A stretch of 18,158 bases of DNA from an uncultured Slackia sp. (GCF_959608125.1 NZ_CAUHPG010000031.1:1-18158); one strand, 5' to 3'; positions 7,358-14,889 are shown, counted from the first letter of the stretch. Made by a program: numbers and translations. Notes: generated by a model from the sequence alone, not told the origin.

Positions 7358-8068
7358 CTAGGCTCCCATCCTGATATCGGAGTCTTCCTTCTCCCCCGCT
7401 TTCAAGCTGAAAGCAAGGGCCGCGCCGACGCCTATAAGGGCACCGACCAGAATGGCAGGACCCGAAAGCCCGACGAGCTTGCATGCGACGACGCCGGCCA
7501 TGGCGCTGACGGCCGCCACGACATTGGCACGCGTGACCTTCTGCATGCACAAAAGACAGATGAACAGCGCCGTCATGGCGAAGGAGGCCAAAGCGGTGGG
7601 CAGCGAAACGGCGGAGCCGACCAAAGCTCCCGCCACATTGGAAAGCAACCAAGCGCTCTGAGAGAACAGATTCACCGCCAAAGCCGATCCGACCGACCAT
7701 TCACCGTTGATGAAACGGGCGAGGTTCACGCCGAAGCTTTCGTCGGTGACGGTGGCGCCGAACAAGAAAGCAAGACGTTTGCGGCACGTTCCGCAGAACT
7801 GGGAAAGCGAAGCGCCGTAAAGCATTTGGCGCGTGTTGACGAGCGAGACGCTGGCGATGATGGCAGTCAACGGATTGCCCGCCAGATACATGTTGGGAAT
7901 CATATACTGGCCCGCGCCGGAATAGAACAGAGCGCACATGAGCGCGACCATCCAGACATCCATGCCCGCAGTAGCGCACAGGATGCCGCAGGGAATGCCC
8001 AGCACGACATAGCCCGCCATGATGGGCAGGGCCGTCTTGAAGGATTCTTTCAACATTTCTTTGCGCAT
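7358..8068 (-). CDS. azlC: AzlC-family branched-chain amino acid exporter, large subunit
   Basis: A 236-residue inner-membrane protein typical of AzlC/YgaZ (about 230-245), with several hydrophobic helices. The family signatures are FKTALPIMAGYVVLGIPCGI at the N-terminus, FYSGAGQYM, SLVNTRQMLYGASL and the FLFGATVTDESFGV region. It forms the large subunit of a two-component exporter with the overlapping-context AzlD downstream. The ATG at 8068 is preceded by AAGGG only four bases away, and a TATAAT lies just upstream, so the leader would be extremely short. The alternative ATG at codon 5 would allow slightly more room. Confidence 0.92.
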   Translation of the reverse strand: MRKEMLKESFKTALPIMAGYVVLGIPCGILCATAGMDVWMVALMCALFYSGAGQYMIPNMYLAGNPLTAIIASVSLVNTRQMLYGASLSQFCGTCRKRLAFLFGATVTDESFGVNLARFINGEWSVGSALAVNLFSQSAWLLSNVAGALVGSAVSLPTALASFAMTALFICLLCMQKVTRANVVAAVSAMAGVVACKLVGLSGPAILVGALIGVGAALAFSLKAGEKEDSDIRMGA

Positions 8069-8077
8069 AACGCCCTT

Positions 8078-8083
8078 ATTATA
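8078..8083 (-). promoter_or_regulatory. Putative azlCD promoter -10, almost leaderless
   Basis: Consensus TATAAT on the minus strand, nine bases before the azlC ATG. Transcription would start a few bases before, or at, the start codon. No good -35 is present. Confidence 0.4.
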
Positions 8084-8211
8084 CGGAGGGAGCGCATAAA
8101 AACTAGATGCTTTCTCGCGATGGAGTGAAAAAGCGATGTCGAATGAAGGCTAGGGTCCGTCCGCGCTCCAGAAACGGCCGTACGCCGCTATCGAAGCTAC
8201 ACGAGCGCACG

Positions 8212-9750
8212 TCAAGAAGCGTGCGAGCGAAGGTCTTTGACCGAGAAAACGTCGCCCGATACGAAATCGCGGCCGCCCCGAACGTCCGAAAACGCCGAAG
8301 CGGCCGCGATACGCGCCTGGACTACGCTGCGGCTTCGGCCTTCGCCTCGCCCTTGCCCCCGGTCCAGCCGAGCTTCTTGCCGAAACAGCACCGCGATAAG
8401 CGCGACCGCAATCGGATACAGGTAGCAGAAAAACGCGAAGGGAGCGTATTCCACGCACGTCACGCCCAGGATGGTGACCATATAGATCGAGCACGTGTTC
8501 CACGGGATGAGGACCGACGTGATGCCCGCGCTCGAATTCACGATATTGCTCCACACCTCGCCCGGCGCACCGTGCTCTTTGAACGAATCGCCGTACATCT
8601 TGCACGACAGCGCGATCGCGGGATACTGGTCGGGAAGCAGCACGTTGAACGCCGTGCCGCTGGCGACAGTGGTCGCGGCAAGCGAGCCGAAGCTTTTGAG
8701 CTTCGACGTGATCGGCTTGACGAGCGACTGCATAAGGCCCGTGTGCTGCAGGATGCCCACGTACGCCATGACCAAGATCACGATCGAGATAGTCGGCAGC
8801 ATCTCTTCGATGCCGCCTGTGGAAAACAGCGTATCGAGCACTTCGAAGCCCGTGTTGCTCACCACGCCGGTATTCGCCGCCGCTACGGCCGTGCCGAGGT
8901 CGGCGCCCTGCAGAAACACCGCTTCGACGATCGCGAGCAGCACGCCCAGCAGAAACGACGGGATCGCAGGGACCTGCATCACGATGCAGACAACCATCAC
9001 CGCCAGGGGAATCAGCGCGACGGGCCCGATGGCGTAGGATTGCTCGAGCGCGCCGAGCAGCTCGTCGACGCGGCCTGCGCCCGCCTCGGTCATGCCCGTT
9101 CCCAGCGTGTTGCCGATGAAGAAATACAGCCCGACGCTCACGAGGCACACCGCGACCACGATGGGCAGGAACTTCTTGCAAAGCGAGAACACGCTCACGT
9201 CGGCGATGGCGGCGCACAGCACCGGGCCGTCGGTGAGGGGCGAAGCGATCTCGCTCACGTACGCGGCGGCGACGATGGCGCCTGCGGCCATGCCCAAAGG
9301 AATATCGAGCGCGGCCGCGATGCCCATGAAGGCGATGCCGATCGTGCCCGCCGCGCCCCACGAGCCCAGCACGATGCCCACCAGCAGCGTGCCCAGAAAC
9401 GCCACGGGCAAGAACAGCTCAGGGCTGATGACGCTCAGGCCGTAATAGATCAACGTCGGCACCGTGCCCGACAAGATCCACGTGCCCACCAGCATGCCGA
9501 TGCACATCAGGATGAGGACGGCCTCCATGGCGTCGAGAACGCCCTTCATCGCGCCGCCGAGCACCTCTTCGAAGCTGTTGCCCAGATACATGGCGATGGC
9601 GCCCGCGATCGCGCACCCCGCGACCATCGGAATCTGCGGCTCCGAGCCCAACCCCACCACGCATCCGAACATGACCGCCGCAAGCAAGCCGAAGGCGAGC
9701 ATTCCGTGACGGAACTTCACCTCTTTTTTCGTCTTCGTCTTCTTAGCCAC
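8212..9750 (-). CDS. NhaC-family antiporter with frameshifted C-terminus
   Basis: A polytopic secondary transporter (512 residues as read) of the NhaC Na+/H+ antiporter family, which also includes malate/lactate exchangers. The core SWGAAGTIGIAFMGIAAALDIPLG (131-153 approx.) and ASPLTDGPV (169-177) match the family, but the usual GDKxSPLSDTT motif is altered, so the substrate is uncertain. The GTG at 9750 (VAKKTKTKKE) has AGGAGGGG upstream; an in-frame ATG near 9817 coincides with the predicted transcription start and is less likely. After residue about 456 the reading frame turns Arg/Gln-rich. Skipping one base of the TTT at 8383-8385 gives GKKLGWTGGKGEAKAEAAA and a stop at 8322-8324, just before a hairpin. 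The natural end was therefore probably there (475 residues), and the last part of this frame is an indel product. Confidence 0.85.
   Translation of the reverse strand: MAKKTKTKKEVKFRHGMLAFGLLAAVMFGCVVGLGSEPQIPMVAGCAIAGAIAMYLGNSFEEVLGGAMKGVLDAMEAVLILMCIGMLVGTWILSGTVPTLIYYGLSVISPELFLPVAFLGTLLVGIVLGSWGAAGTIGIAFMGIAAALDIPLGMAAGAIVAAAYVSEIASPLTDGPVLCAAIADVSVFSLCKKFLPIVVAVCLVSVGLYFFIGNTLGTGMTEAGAGRVDELLGALEQSYAIGPVALIPLAVMVVCIVMQVPAIPSFLLGVLLAIVEAVFLQGADLGTAVAAANTGVVSNTGFEVLDTLFSTGGIEEMLPTISIVILVMAYVGILQHTGLMQSLVKPITSKLKSFGSLAATTVASGTAFNVLLPDQYPAIALSCKMYGDSFKEHGAPGEVWSNIVNSSAGITSVLIPWNTCSIYMVTILGVTCVEYAPFAFFCYLYPIAVALIAVLFRQEARLDRGQGRGEGRSRSVVQARIAAASAFSDVRGGRDFVSGDVFSVKDLRSHAS
8266..8310 (-). terminator. 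Hairpin after the probable original stop of the NhaC-family gene
   Basis: Perfect 11-bp inverted repeat ATCGCGGCCGC (8266-8276) / GCGGCCGCGAT (8300-8310). It begins 11 bases after the stop codon of the shifted frame (8322-8324) but lies inside the frame as read. On the minus strand it is followed by TTCGT only, so termination may be weak. Confidence 0.5.
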
Positions 9751-9823
9751 GACCGACTCTTCCCCTCCTACATCCGCATTCGATGCCGCGGGCCGCACGC
9801 GCGGGCCCGGGCGCATTCCTTCC

Positions 9824-9829
9824 ATTGTA
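9824..9829 (-). promoter_or_regulatory. Promoter -10 of the NhaC-family gene
   Basis: Minus-strand TACAAT about 75 bases before the GTG start at 9750. No convincing -35. It follows the dgt terminator, so the gene is likely a separate unit. Confidence 0.4.
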
Positions 9830-9900
9830 GCGAGCGCATCCGCGCAAGGCGGCCGCAATCGAAGCCGGCACCGTTCCGACACGCACGGGACGCGTGCAGA

Positions 9901-9927
9901 AAAAAGCGCCGGCCGAAGCCGACGCTT
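9901..9927 (-). terminator. Intrinsic terminator of dgt
   Basis: Minus-strand 10-bp stem AAGCGTCGGC / GCCGGCGCTT with a TTCG tetraloop and a following TTTT. One position is a U-G wobble that pairs only in minus-strand RNA. It starts 21 bases after the dgt stop. Confidence 0.85.
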
Positions 9928-9947
9928 GCATACGATGAAACGAAGGG

Positions 9948-10988
9948 TTAACGCATCGGACGCGGAACGAACAGCTCCTCGTAGGTGCGCACGGCGTAGC
10001 GATCGGTCATGCCCGCCACGTAATCGGTGGCGGCGCGCACCGGGTCGCCATCGCAGATAGCCCGATACTCGCCGGGAACCGCGTCGGGATGGGACACGAA
10101 ATAGTCGAACAGCGCGGCGATCAGGTTCTGGGCCTTGCGGGCCTCGCGCATCACAGGCTCGCTCTGATACACCGCGGAGAACAGGAACGAGCGCAGCTCC
10201 CCCATCGCATTCCATACCGCATCCGAAAGCAGGATGTCGCCCGATCGGGCGCTCGTCGCCACCATATCGGTCACAAGCGTCTCGATGCGCGACGAATGGT
10301 CTCCTCCGAGCACGTTGCGGGTGCTTTCGGGCAGGTCGTCTTCGTGCAGGAGCCCCGCCCTGATCGCGTCGTCGATATCGTGGTTCACATACGCGATACG
10401 GTCCGCCACCGCCACGATGCGCCCCTCCATGGTCTCGGCACGCACAGGCCCCGTGTGGTGGACGATGCCGTCGCGCACCTCGGCCGTCAGGTTCAGGCCG
10501 CGGCCGCCGTTTTCGATCGTCTCGACCACGCGCAGGCTTTGCTCATTGTGACGATAAAGGCCTTCGACGCGCGGATCGCCTGCGGGAATGCCGAGACAGC
10601 GCGCGATGCTTTCCGCCAACGCCGCCTCGCCCGTATGCCCGAAGGGCGTGTGCCCCAGATCGTGGCCGAGCGCGACGGCCTCGGCAAGATCTTCGTTGAG
10701 CCCGAGCGCGCGGGAAATGGTGCGCGCTATCTGCGCCACCTCCAGCGTATGCGTCAGCCTCGTGCGAAAATGGTCTCCCTCGGCAGCAAGGAACACCTGG
10801 GTTTTATGAGAAAGGCGGCGAAAGCTCTTCGCATGGACGATCTTGTCGCGGTCACGCTGGTATTCGGTACGCAGGAAATCGGGCTCGGCCGAAAAGGCGC
10901 GGCCCTCCGTCTCGTCCGAATATGCGGCATCGGTCGAAAGCATCTCCCGCTCCTGCGCCTGCCGATCTTCACGTTTCACGATTCGCAT
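9948..10988 (-). CDS. dgt: Deoxyguanosinetriphosphate triphosphohydrolase-like protein (HD domain)
   Basis: A 346-residue HD-domain dNTP triphosphohydrolase, which cleaves dNTPs to deoxynucleoside plus tripolyphosphate and so tunes the nucleotide pool. The metal-binding residues are His80 in TRLTHTLEV, His109-Asp110 in GHDLGHTPFGH, and Asp196 in VADRIAYVNHD. The N-terminal YQRDRDKIVHAKSFRRLSHKTQV block is the family signature of the shorter (type 2, about 340-430 residue) Dgt proteins. The ATG at 10988 has GAGAAGGG upstream. In many actinobacteria dgt precedes dnaG; here a terminator and the NhaC-family gene follow instead. Substrate preference cannot be told from sequence. Confidence 0.95.
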   Translation of the reverse strand: MRIVKREDRQAQEREMLSTDAAYSDETEGRAFSAEPDFLRTEYQRDRDKIVHAKSFRRLSHKTQVFLAAEGDHFRTRLTHTLEVAQIARTISRALGLNEDLAEAVALGHDLGHTPFGHTGEAALAESIARCLGIPAGDPRVEGLYRHNEQSLRVVETIENGGRGLNLTAEVRDGIVHHTGPVRAETMEGRIVAVADRIAYVNHDIDDAIRAGLLHEDDLPESTRNVLGGDHSSRIETLVTDMVATSARSGDILLSDAVWNAMGELRSFLFSAVYQSEPVMREARKAQNLIAALFDYFVSHPDAVPGEYRAICDGDPVRAATDYVAGMTDRYAVRTYEELFVPRPMR

Positions 10989-11016
10989 GGGCGATCCCTT
11001 CTCTCGTCTTGCCGGC

Positions 11017-11022
11017 AGTGTA
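11017..11022 (-). promoter_or_regulatory. Possible dgt promoter -10
   Basis: Minus-strand TACACT about 28 bases before the dgt ATG. No -35 element was found, so support is limited to position and the hexamer. Confidence 0.3.
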
Positions 11023-11080
11023 CCGGTTCGTCCGCATCGGACGCACTGCCACGAAGCGAACGGGGCCTTGAACGCCGAAA

Positions 11081-11114
11081 CGGGAGGAAAGGCGCAGACA
11101 AGCCCTCCCTCCCG
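11081..11114 (-). terminator. Terminator of the VTC-DUF4956-lipoprotein operon
   Basis: 13-bp stem CGGGAGGGAGGGC / GCCTTTCCTCCCG with an 8-base loop, followed by TTTCGG on the minus strand. Two positions are G-U wobbles that pair only in minus-strand RNA. It lies 40 bases past the lipoprotein stop. Confidence 0.7.
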
Positions 11115-11153
11115 AACGGCGGCGTCGAAGAATCGCCGCAGCCTGAGAAAGCC

Positions 11154-13163
11154 CTATTCGACACGCGCAGCCGCAGGATCGCGCATCGCGCCGGGTTCCC
11201 CGGCTCCCGCAGGCCGTCCATCCGAGCCCAAGCCTCCGAATCCACCTTGGGCTTCGCACGACGCCGTCACCTCGACGACGACGTCGGTGTCGAGAACGCC
11301 TTGCGACGCGTACCCGTCATCGTTAGCGCCGGAAACGGGATCGCCGAGCACGAGGCCGTAGACCTCCCCGTCCTGCATTCCGGCAACGCTGACGACCGCC
11401 GTTTCGAAAGCGCTCAGCGCAGTGAAAGAGGCCCGCACAGACCCCGATTCATCGACGACGGAAACGGTTGCGCCGGCGGCCCCCTCGATGCTCTCCATGG
11501 CGAACGCTTGCGATCCGCTCGTCAGGTTCTGAGCCATTTCGGTTCCGCCGAGGGCGATAAGCGTTCCTCCGTCGATGGTCGCCTCGATATCGTAATCGAT
11601 CGCATAGTCGCTCGTGCCCGCAGCGCTTTGGGCGAGCGTGACGCCTCCCGTAATGACGATGCTGCCGTTCGAGTCGAGCACGTCGCCGCCCGACTCGAGC
11701 ACGTGATACCCGTCCGATATCTCGATAACGCACGACGAGTCCCCCATGCCTGCGCCGCCTTCGGCCATTCCCGTCTGAGGCGCTCCGCCCCGCTCGTCGA
11801 CGCCAGGCCGTCCGGAGGGGTCGGGCGCGGCTTCCAGCGTCGAATCCGAGCCGCCCTGCACTTCCTCTGCGCGATCGGAAGCGCTGCCCCCTCCGACGGC
11901 CGGCTGCGACCCGGTATCGGGAAGCGCGACGGAAGCGCTGCCCGAATCGGGGCCTTCCTCCCGTACGCCGGCAGCATCGACAGCGGCGCCGCTATCGGAC
12001 GCATCCGAAGACGCGGCGTTCACCGCATCGTCGTCGGCCACGATATGCACATCGCCTCCCTGTAGATACACCTGCTCTCCTTCGATGCCCTCATAGCACG
12101 ACGAAACCTCTATCGTCCCCCCTTGCACGGTCATCGATCCTTCGGCATGGAATGCATCGTCGCCTGCAGCGACCGAGAAAGAGCCGCCGGAAACAAGGGC
12201 GTCGATATCGGAATGCACGGCATCGTCTTCGACCTGTGCGTCGAACGAGCCCCCGGCAAGCCTCGCGTATCGGGCGGCTTGAATGCCGTCGTCAGCCGCG
12301 ATCAGAGCAAACGACCCGCCGTCGATGCTCACGAATCCACGATCGGCATCCTCGTCGTTCGTCGAAGCGATGCCGTCTTCGCCCGCTTCGATAGAAAACG
12401 ATCCGTCGGCTATCTTCACGCAGTCCTTTCCGCGCAATGCGTCCTCGGTCGCGGACAAGTCATATGTGCCGCCCGTTATCACAAGGTCGTCCTTCGAGCA
12501 GACCGCATGTCGATACGACCCCGCGATAGCGAGAGAACCCGTGCCGTTGAAAGTCAGATCGGCTTTGCTGTAAACGACCGCATTCGGTTCGTCCTCGCCC
12601 TCGGCCAATGCGTAGGACGAACCGTCGGAAAGGCTGTTGGACGAACCGTTCGCAAGCGTGATGAAGCACTTATCGGCAGTAGAAATCGAAACCGCAGGCC
12701 CGTCTTCGCAGTGGATATCGACTCCGTCGAAGACGATTTGCACCTTGTCCTGCTCGCTCGCGGCCACCTGGATGCTGCCGTCCGAAAGCGAACCCGACAC
12801 CACATACGTTCCCGCCGATTCGATGACGGCCGAGCCGTCCTGCTCCGACGCGCCTTCGCCATCGATGGAGACGCCATCGTCGGAAAGCACGACCATCGTA
12901 GCCGACGAGTCGTCATAGCTCGCATCAAGATCTCGGTCGCTATACGAGAAGTCCATCGCATCGGTAGTCGCGTCCGTCTCGACCGCCGCCGATTCCTGGG
13001 CCACGACGGCATCCGTAGATGAATCGTCGGCCGACGAGCATCCGGCAAGGCCGCATGCCAAAGCGAACGCAAGCGCCGCCCGCCCGACGGCGCAAAGGCG
13101 TCGTGCGCTTGCAGGAAGCGACCGCGCCGCGAAAGGCTCGCGGCGAAAGGAAGAAACCGCCAT
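11154..13163 (-). CDS. Secreted lipoprotein, DUF4353/Cthe_2159-like carbohydrate-binding beta-helix
   Basis: A 669-residue acidic surface protein. A lipoprotein signal ends in LAGC with lipidation Cys42, then an Asp/Ser-rich stalk. Residues about 200-385 contain repeats of roughly 20 residues built as GGSF-x-I-x-A-x-DDGI (DDGI, DDAV, DDAF variants), the pattern of a right-handed beta-helix with possible calcium sites. A Gly/Ser/Pro linker (about 385-470) precedes a second family block, GGDVLDSNGSIVITGG...YDIEATIDGGTLIALGG...EMAQNL. In Clostridium, Cthe_2159 binds cellulose and pectin-type polysaccharides. Here the ligand is unknown and could be a cell-wall polymer. Two starts are possible: ATG 13163 has AGGAGG seven bases upstream, better than GTG 13166. 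It overlaps the DUF4956 stop by one base, and is the last gene of the operon. Confidence 0.85.
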   Translation of the reverse strand: MAVSSFRREPFAARSLPASARRLCAVGRAALAFALACGLAGCSSADDSSTDAVVAQESAAVETDATTDAMDFSYSDRDLDASYDDSSATMVVLSDDGVSIDGEGASEQDGSAVIESAGTYVVSGSLSDGSIQVAASEQDKVQIVFDGVDIHCEDGPAVSISTADKCFITLANGSSNSLSDGSSYALAEGEDEPNAVVYSKADLTFNGTGSLAIAGSYRHAVCSKDDLVITGGTYDLSATEDALRGKDCVKIADGSFSIEAGEDGIASTNDEDADRGFVSIDGGSFALIAADDGIQAARYARLAGGSFDAQVEDDAVHSDIDALVSGGSFSVAAGDDAFHAEGSMTVQGGTIEVSSCYEGIEGEQVYLQGGDVHIVADDDAVNAASSDASDSGAAVDAAGVREEGPDSGSASVALPDTGSQPAVGGGSASDRAEEVQGGSDSTLEAAPDPSGRPGVDERGGAPQTGMAEGGAGMGDSSCVIEISDGYHVLESGGDVLDSNGSIVITGGVTLAQSAAGTSDYAIDYDIEATIDGGTLIALGGTEMAQNLTSGSQAFAMESIEGAAGATVSVVDESGSVRASFTALSAFETAVVSVAGMQDGEVYGLVLGDPVSGANDDGYASQGVLDTDVVVEVTASCEAQGGFGGLGSDGRPAGAGEPGAMRDPAAARVE

Positions 13164-13858
13164 CACAGAACCTCCTTCGCGCTTGCAGCCGTGGCTAGCG
13201 ATACTTTCAGATTGCCGTTATGGCAACGAATTTCGTCCAGCATCTTTTTCTGCTGGCCGTTTTGCGTAAGCCGCACGCGGTATTCAAGCTGATACAAGCT
13301 TCCGAGATTCGTGGTTTCCACCGAGACGAGCTCATGGTCGGACGCATAGCGCGACAGCACGCCGTCGAAGGCGCCTTCGTACTCGAAATCCTCGGGCACG
13401 GTGATACGCAGCGTCTTATCGGCCGGCGCCTTGCCGCCGAACGGAGAGAGGACGTACGCGATGTTGGCAAGCGCCACCACCGCCACGAACAAAGCGGCGA
13501 GGCCGATGAACCCCATGCCCGTGGCAAGGCCTACGGCCATGGCGAGAAACACGCTGCCGATATCCTTCGCGCTGCTGGGAATGGACCGGAATCGCACCAG
13601 GTTGAATACGCCCATAACCGCAATGCCGGCGCCGATATTACCGTTGACCAGCATAATCACCATTTGCACGATAACCGGCAGCAACGCCAGAGTCACTACG
13701 AAGTTCTTCGAATACGCATGACGGAACATATAGATTCCAGCCACGGCCGCCCCCAGGATAAGCGACGCCGCGCAACAAGCGAAGAATCCCGCCGCCGAAA
13801 CGTCTGCAGCCGCCGAGCTCACGCTTGAAAGAATCGAGGAGAACATGGAATCAAGCAC
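13163..13858 (-). CDS. DUF4956 membrane protein
   Basis: A 231-residue protein with about four N-terminal membrane helices (through residue about 135), followed by a soluble C-terminal domain of about 90 residues. The signature FNLVRFRSIPSSAKDIGSVF followed by LAMAVGLATGMGFIGL is that of DUF4956, a family of unknown function that is commonly next to VTC-domain genes. The start is GTG 13858, placed six bases from AGGAGG (13865-13870); the ATG at 13846 is too far. The start overlaps the stop of the VTC reading frame by eight bases, so translation is coupled. A plausible but unproven role is membrane partner for the VTC protein, for example in moving polyphosphate or anchoring the enzyme. Confidence 0.88.
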   Translation of the reverse strand: MLDSMFSSILSSVSSAAADVSAAGFFACCAASLILGAAVAGIYMFRHAYSKNFVVTLALLPVIVQMVIMLVNGNIGAGIAVMGVFNLVRFRSIPSSAKDIGSVFLAMAVGLATGMGFIGLAALFVAVVALANIAYVLSPFGGKAPADKTLRITVPEDFEYEGAFDGVLSRYASDHELVSVETTNLGSLYQLEYRVRLTQNGQQKKMLDEIRCHNGNLKVSLATAASAKEVL

Positions 13859-14114
13859 AGCACACCTCCTGGCAAGAATCGGCGACGAGCGAAGACGGCG
13901 CGTTCTTCGCGCAACGCCTATACGCCTCTCCGTATTTCGAGAACGATGACGGATACGCTCCGCACGCATCGAGGGCATCGGCGAGCCACAGCGGGTACGG
14001 GCCGCGCGACTTCGCCTCCATGATCGTTTCTTCAGGCCCGATGAGAGGGACCGTCTTCACGCGGGCGCGCGATCCATGCAAGTCGCAATAACCCAAAGAC
14101 GCATCGAACGTCAC
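13851..14114 (-). CDS. VTC domain protein, C-terminal fragment (same gene as 14111-14668)
   Basis: An 87-codon frame starting with GTG that reads VTFDASLGY...IMEAKSRGPYPLWL...SFSKYGEAY. These are the C-terminal half of a VTC domain: the TFD strand, the E-x-K strand corresponding to the essential Glu of Vtc4, and the SKY lysine. The GTG overlaps the TGA of the upstream frame (GTGA), so reinitiation could produce it as a separate chain. However, the upstream bases CTGCGC continue the family text as LRVTFD, showing that it belongs to one broken gene. It ends inside the DUF4956 start region. See the N-terminal fragment for the whole. Confidence 0.75.
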   Translation of the reverse strand: MTFDASLGYCDLHGSRARVKTVPLIGPEETIMEAKSRGPYPLWLADALDACGAYPSSFSKYGEAYRRCAKNAPSSLVADSCQEVCCA

Positions 14115-14668
14115 GCGCAGCCCCCTTCGTCAGCGACCCCCACTCCCGATTCGTCGATCGGTCCGTAAGCGGTGCGCACGCACGTCGTGAGCATTGAGGC
14201 GCGCAGCGGCCCCCATCGGCGCATCAATGCATCGATTTCGTGGGCAACCTGAAGATTCGTCTTCGCGAATGCGCTGAAGACGCCTGGTTCGTCGAGCGGA
14301 TGCGCGATACACGCCGCTTCGTAAGAAGCCCCGCCGAGATACGCGCGGGCCGCGGCATACGACATCGCGATGCGCCGCTTGTACACCACGCCGTCGTACT
14401 TCTTCTTGATCTCAACGAACACCGGGTCGGCTTCAGAGGGGGTTCCATAGCTTCGAACACGCAATTTCTCTTTATAAAGAGGCTTTTCCAGAGAATGCGC
14501 AATCATGTCGCGCTCGTCGGTGTCGAAATAGACGCTTTTCACCAATGCGCTTCCGTAGGCATCAGGCGCGAGCCGTCCCCGAAGCGCCGAGAGAACCGCC
14601 CTATACTGCGCGGAGCTCAACCTGTATTTCACCTCTTTGCGCTCGAAAACGCCATGATATTCGGCCAT
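14111..14668 (-). CDS. VTC domain (polyphosphate polymerase-like) protein, N-terminal fragment, frameshifted
   Basis: A 185-residue reading frame of a VTC domain. In eukaryotes this tunnel domain (Vtc4) makes polyphosphate from ATP. The substrate-binding basic residues are visible in order: FERKEVKYRLS at the N-terminus, YKEKLRVRSYG, FVEIKKKYDGVVYKRR and VRTAYGP. The frame then ends early at VADEGGCA instead of continuing LRVTFD. The five-G run at 14121-14125 needs one more G (or two fewer) to join it to the frame 13851-14114, giving about 272 residues, a normal bacterial length. The ATG at 14668 has AAAGGAGA upstream, preferred over an ATG at 14728. It is the first gene of the operon and divergent from the two-component system. 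As sequenced the enzyme is likely inactive unless frameshifting or reassembly of the two pieces occurs. Confidence 0.82.
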   Translation of the reverse strand: MAEYHGVFERKEVKYRLSSAQYRAVLSALRGRLAPDAYGSALVKSVYFDTDERDMIAHSLEKPLYKEKLRVRSYGTPSEADPVFVEIKKKYDGVVYKRRIAMSYAAARAYLGGASYEAACIAHPLDEPGVFSAFAKTNLQVAHEIDALMRRWGPLRASMLTTCVRTAYGPIDESGVGVADEGGCA

Positions 14669-14735
14669 GCCGTGTCTCCTTTCGTCTCGCATGCCGCAAA
14701 GCGAGGCATGCACGCTTTCGAGACGCATCCTAGAA

Positions 14736-14760
14736 ACGCCCCCTGAAAATCCGCTGAAAG
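14736..14760 (-). promoter_or_regulatory. Tandem TTTCAG repeats and -10 before the VTC operon
   Basis: On the minus strand, two TTTCAG copies (14754-14759 and 14743-14748) begin exactly 11 bp apart. They are followed after 11 bases by TAGGAT, a fair -10. No consensus -35 exists, so the promoter probably needs an activator, most simply the response regulator encoded next door. Confidence 0.45.
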
Positions 14761-14771
14761 AGTCCGGCCGC

Positions 14772-14788
14772 TTTCAGGTTCGGTTCAC
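14772..14788 (+). promoter_or_regulatory. Third repeat pair in the divergent region
   Basis: TTTCAG (14772-14777) and the degenerate GTTCAC (14783-14788) are 11 bp apart, lying between the two divergent promoters. Probably an additional binding site. Confidence 0.35.
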
Positions 14789-14857
14789 ACGGCGATGCCA
14801 AGGCCAACAGGGAACTTCCGCGCTCTTCGATGAAAACATTCAGGCGCATCGGGGCTT

Positions 14858-14889
14858 TTTCAGGTGTTTTTCAGCTTGGTCATTACAAT
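14858..14889 (+). promoter_or_regulatory. Tandem TTTCAG repeats and -10 before the response regulator
   Basis: TTTCAG at 14858-14863 and 14869-14874, an 11-bp period, then nine bases and -10 TACAAT (14884-14889). There is no -35. This spacing is the PhoB/OmpR class II activator layout, suggesting autoregulation. A further half-site ATTCAG is at 14838-14843. Confidence 0.55.

Noticed and set aside
8107..9951. Plus-strand open frame (614 codons) opposite the NhaC-family gene
   Set aside because: Antisense shadow of a polytopic membrane protein; its Arg/His/Asp-rich text resembles no family.
9751..10215. N-terminal extension of the NhaC-family frame up to 10215
   Set aside because: It would overlap the end of dgt, its terminator and the promoter; the residues are Arg-rich and unlike the family.
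10089..12065. Plus-strand open frame (658 codons) spanning dgt and the lipoprotein gene
   Set aside because: It crosses a terminator and two real genes on the other strand and has no RBS or domain signature.
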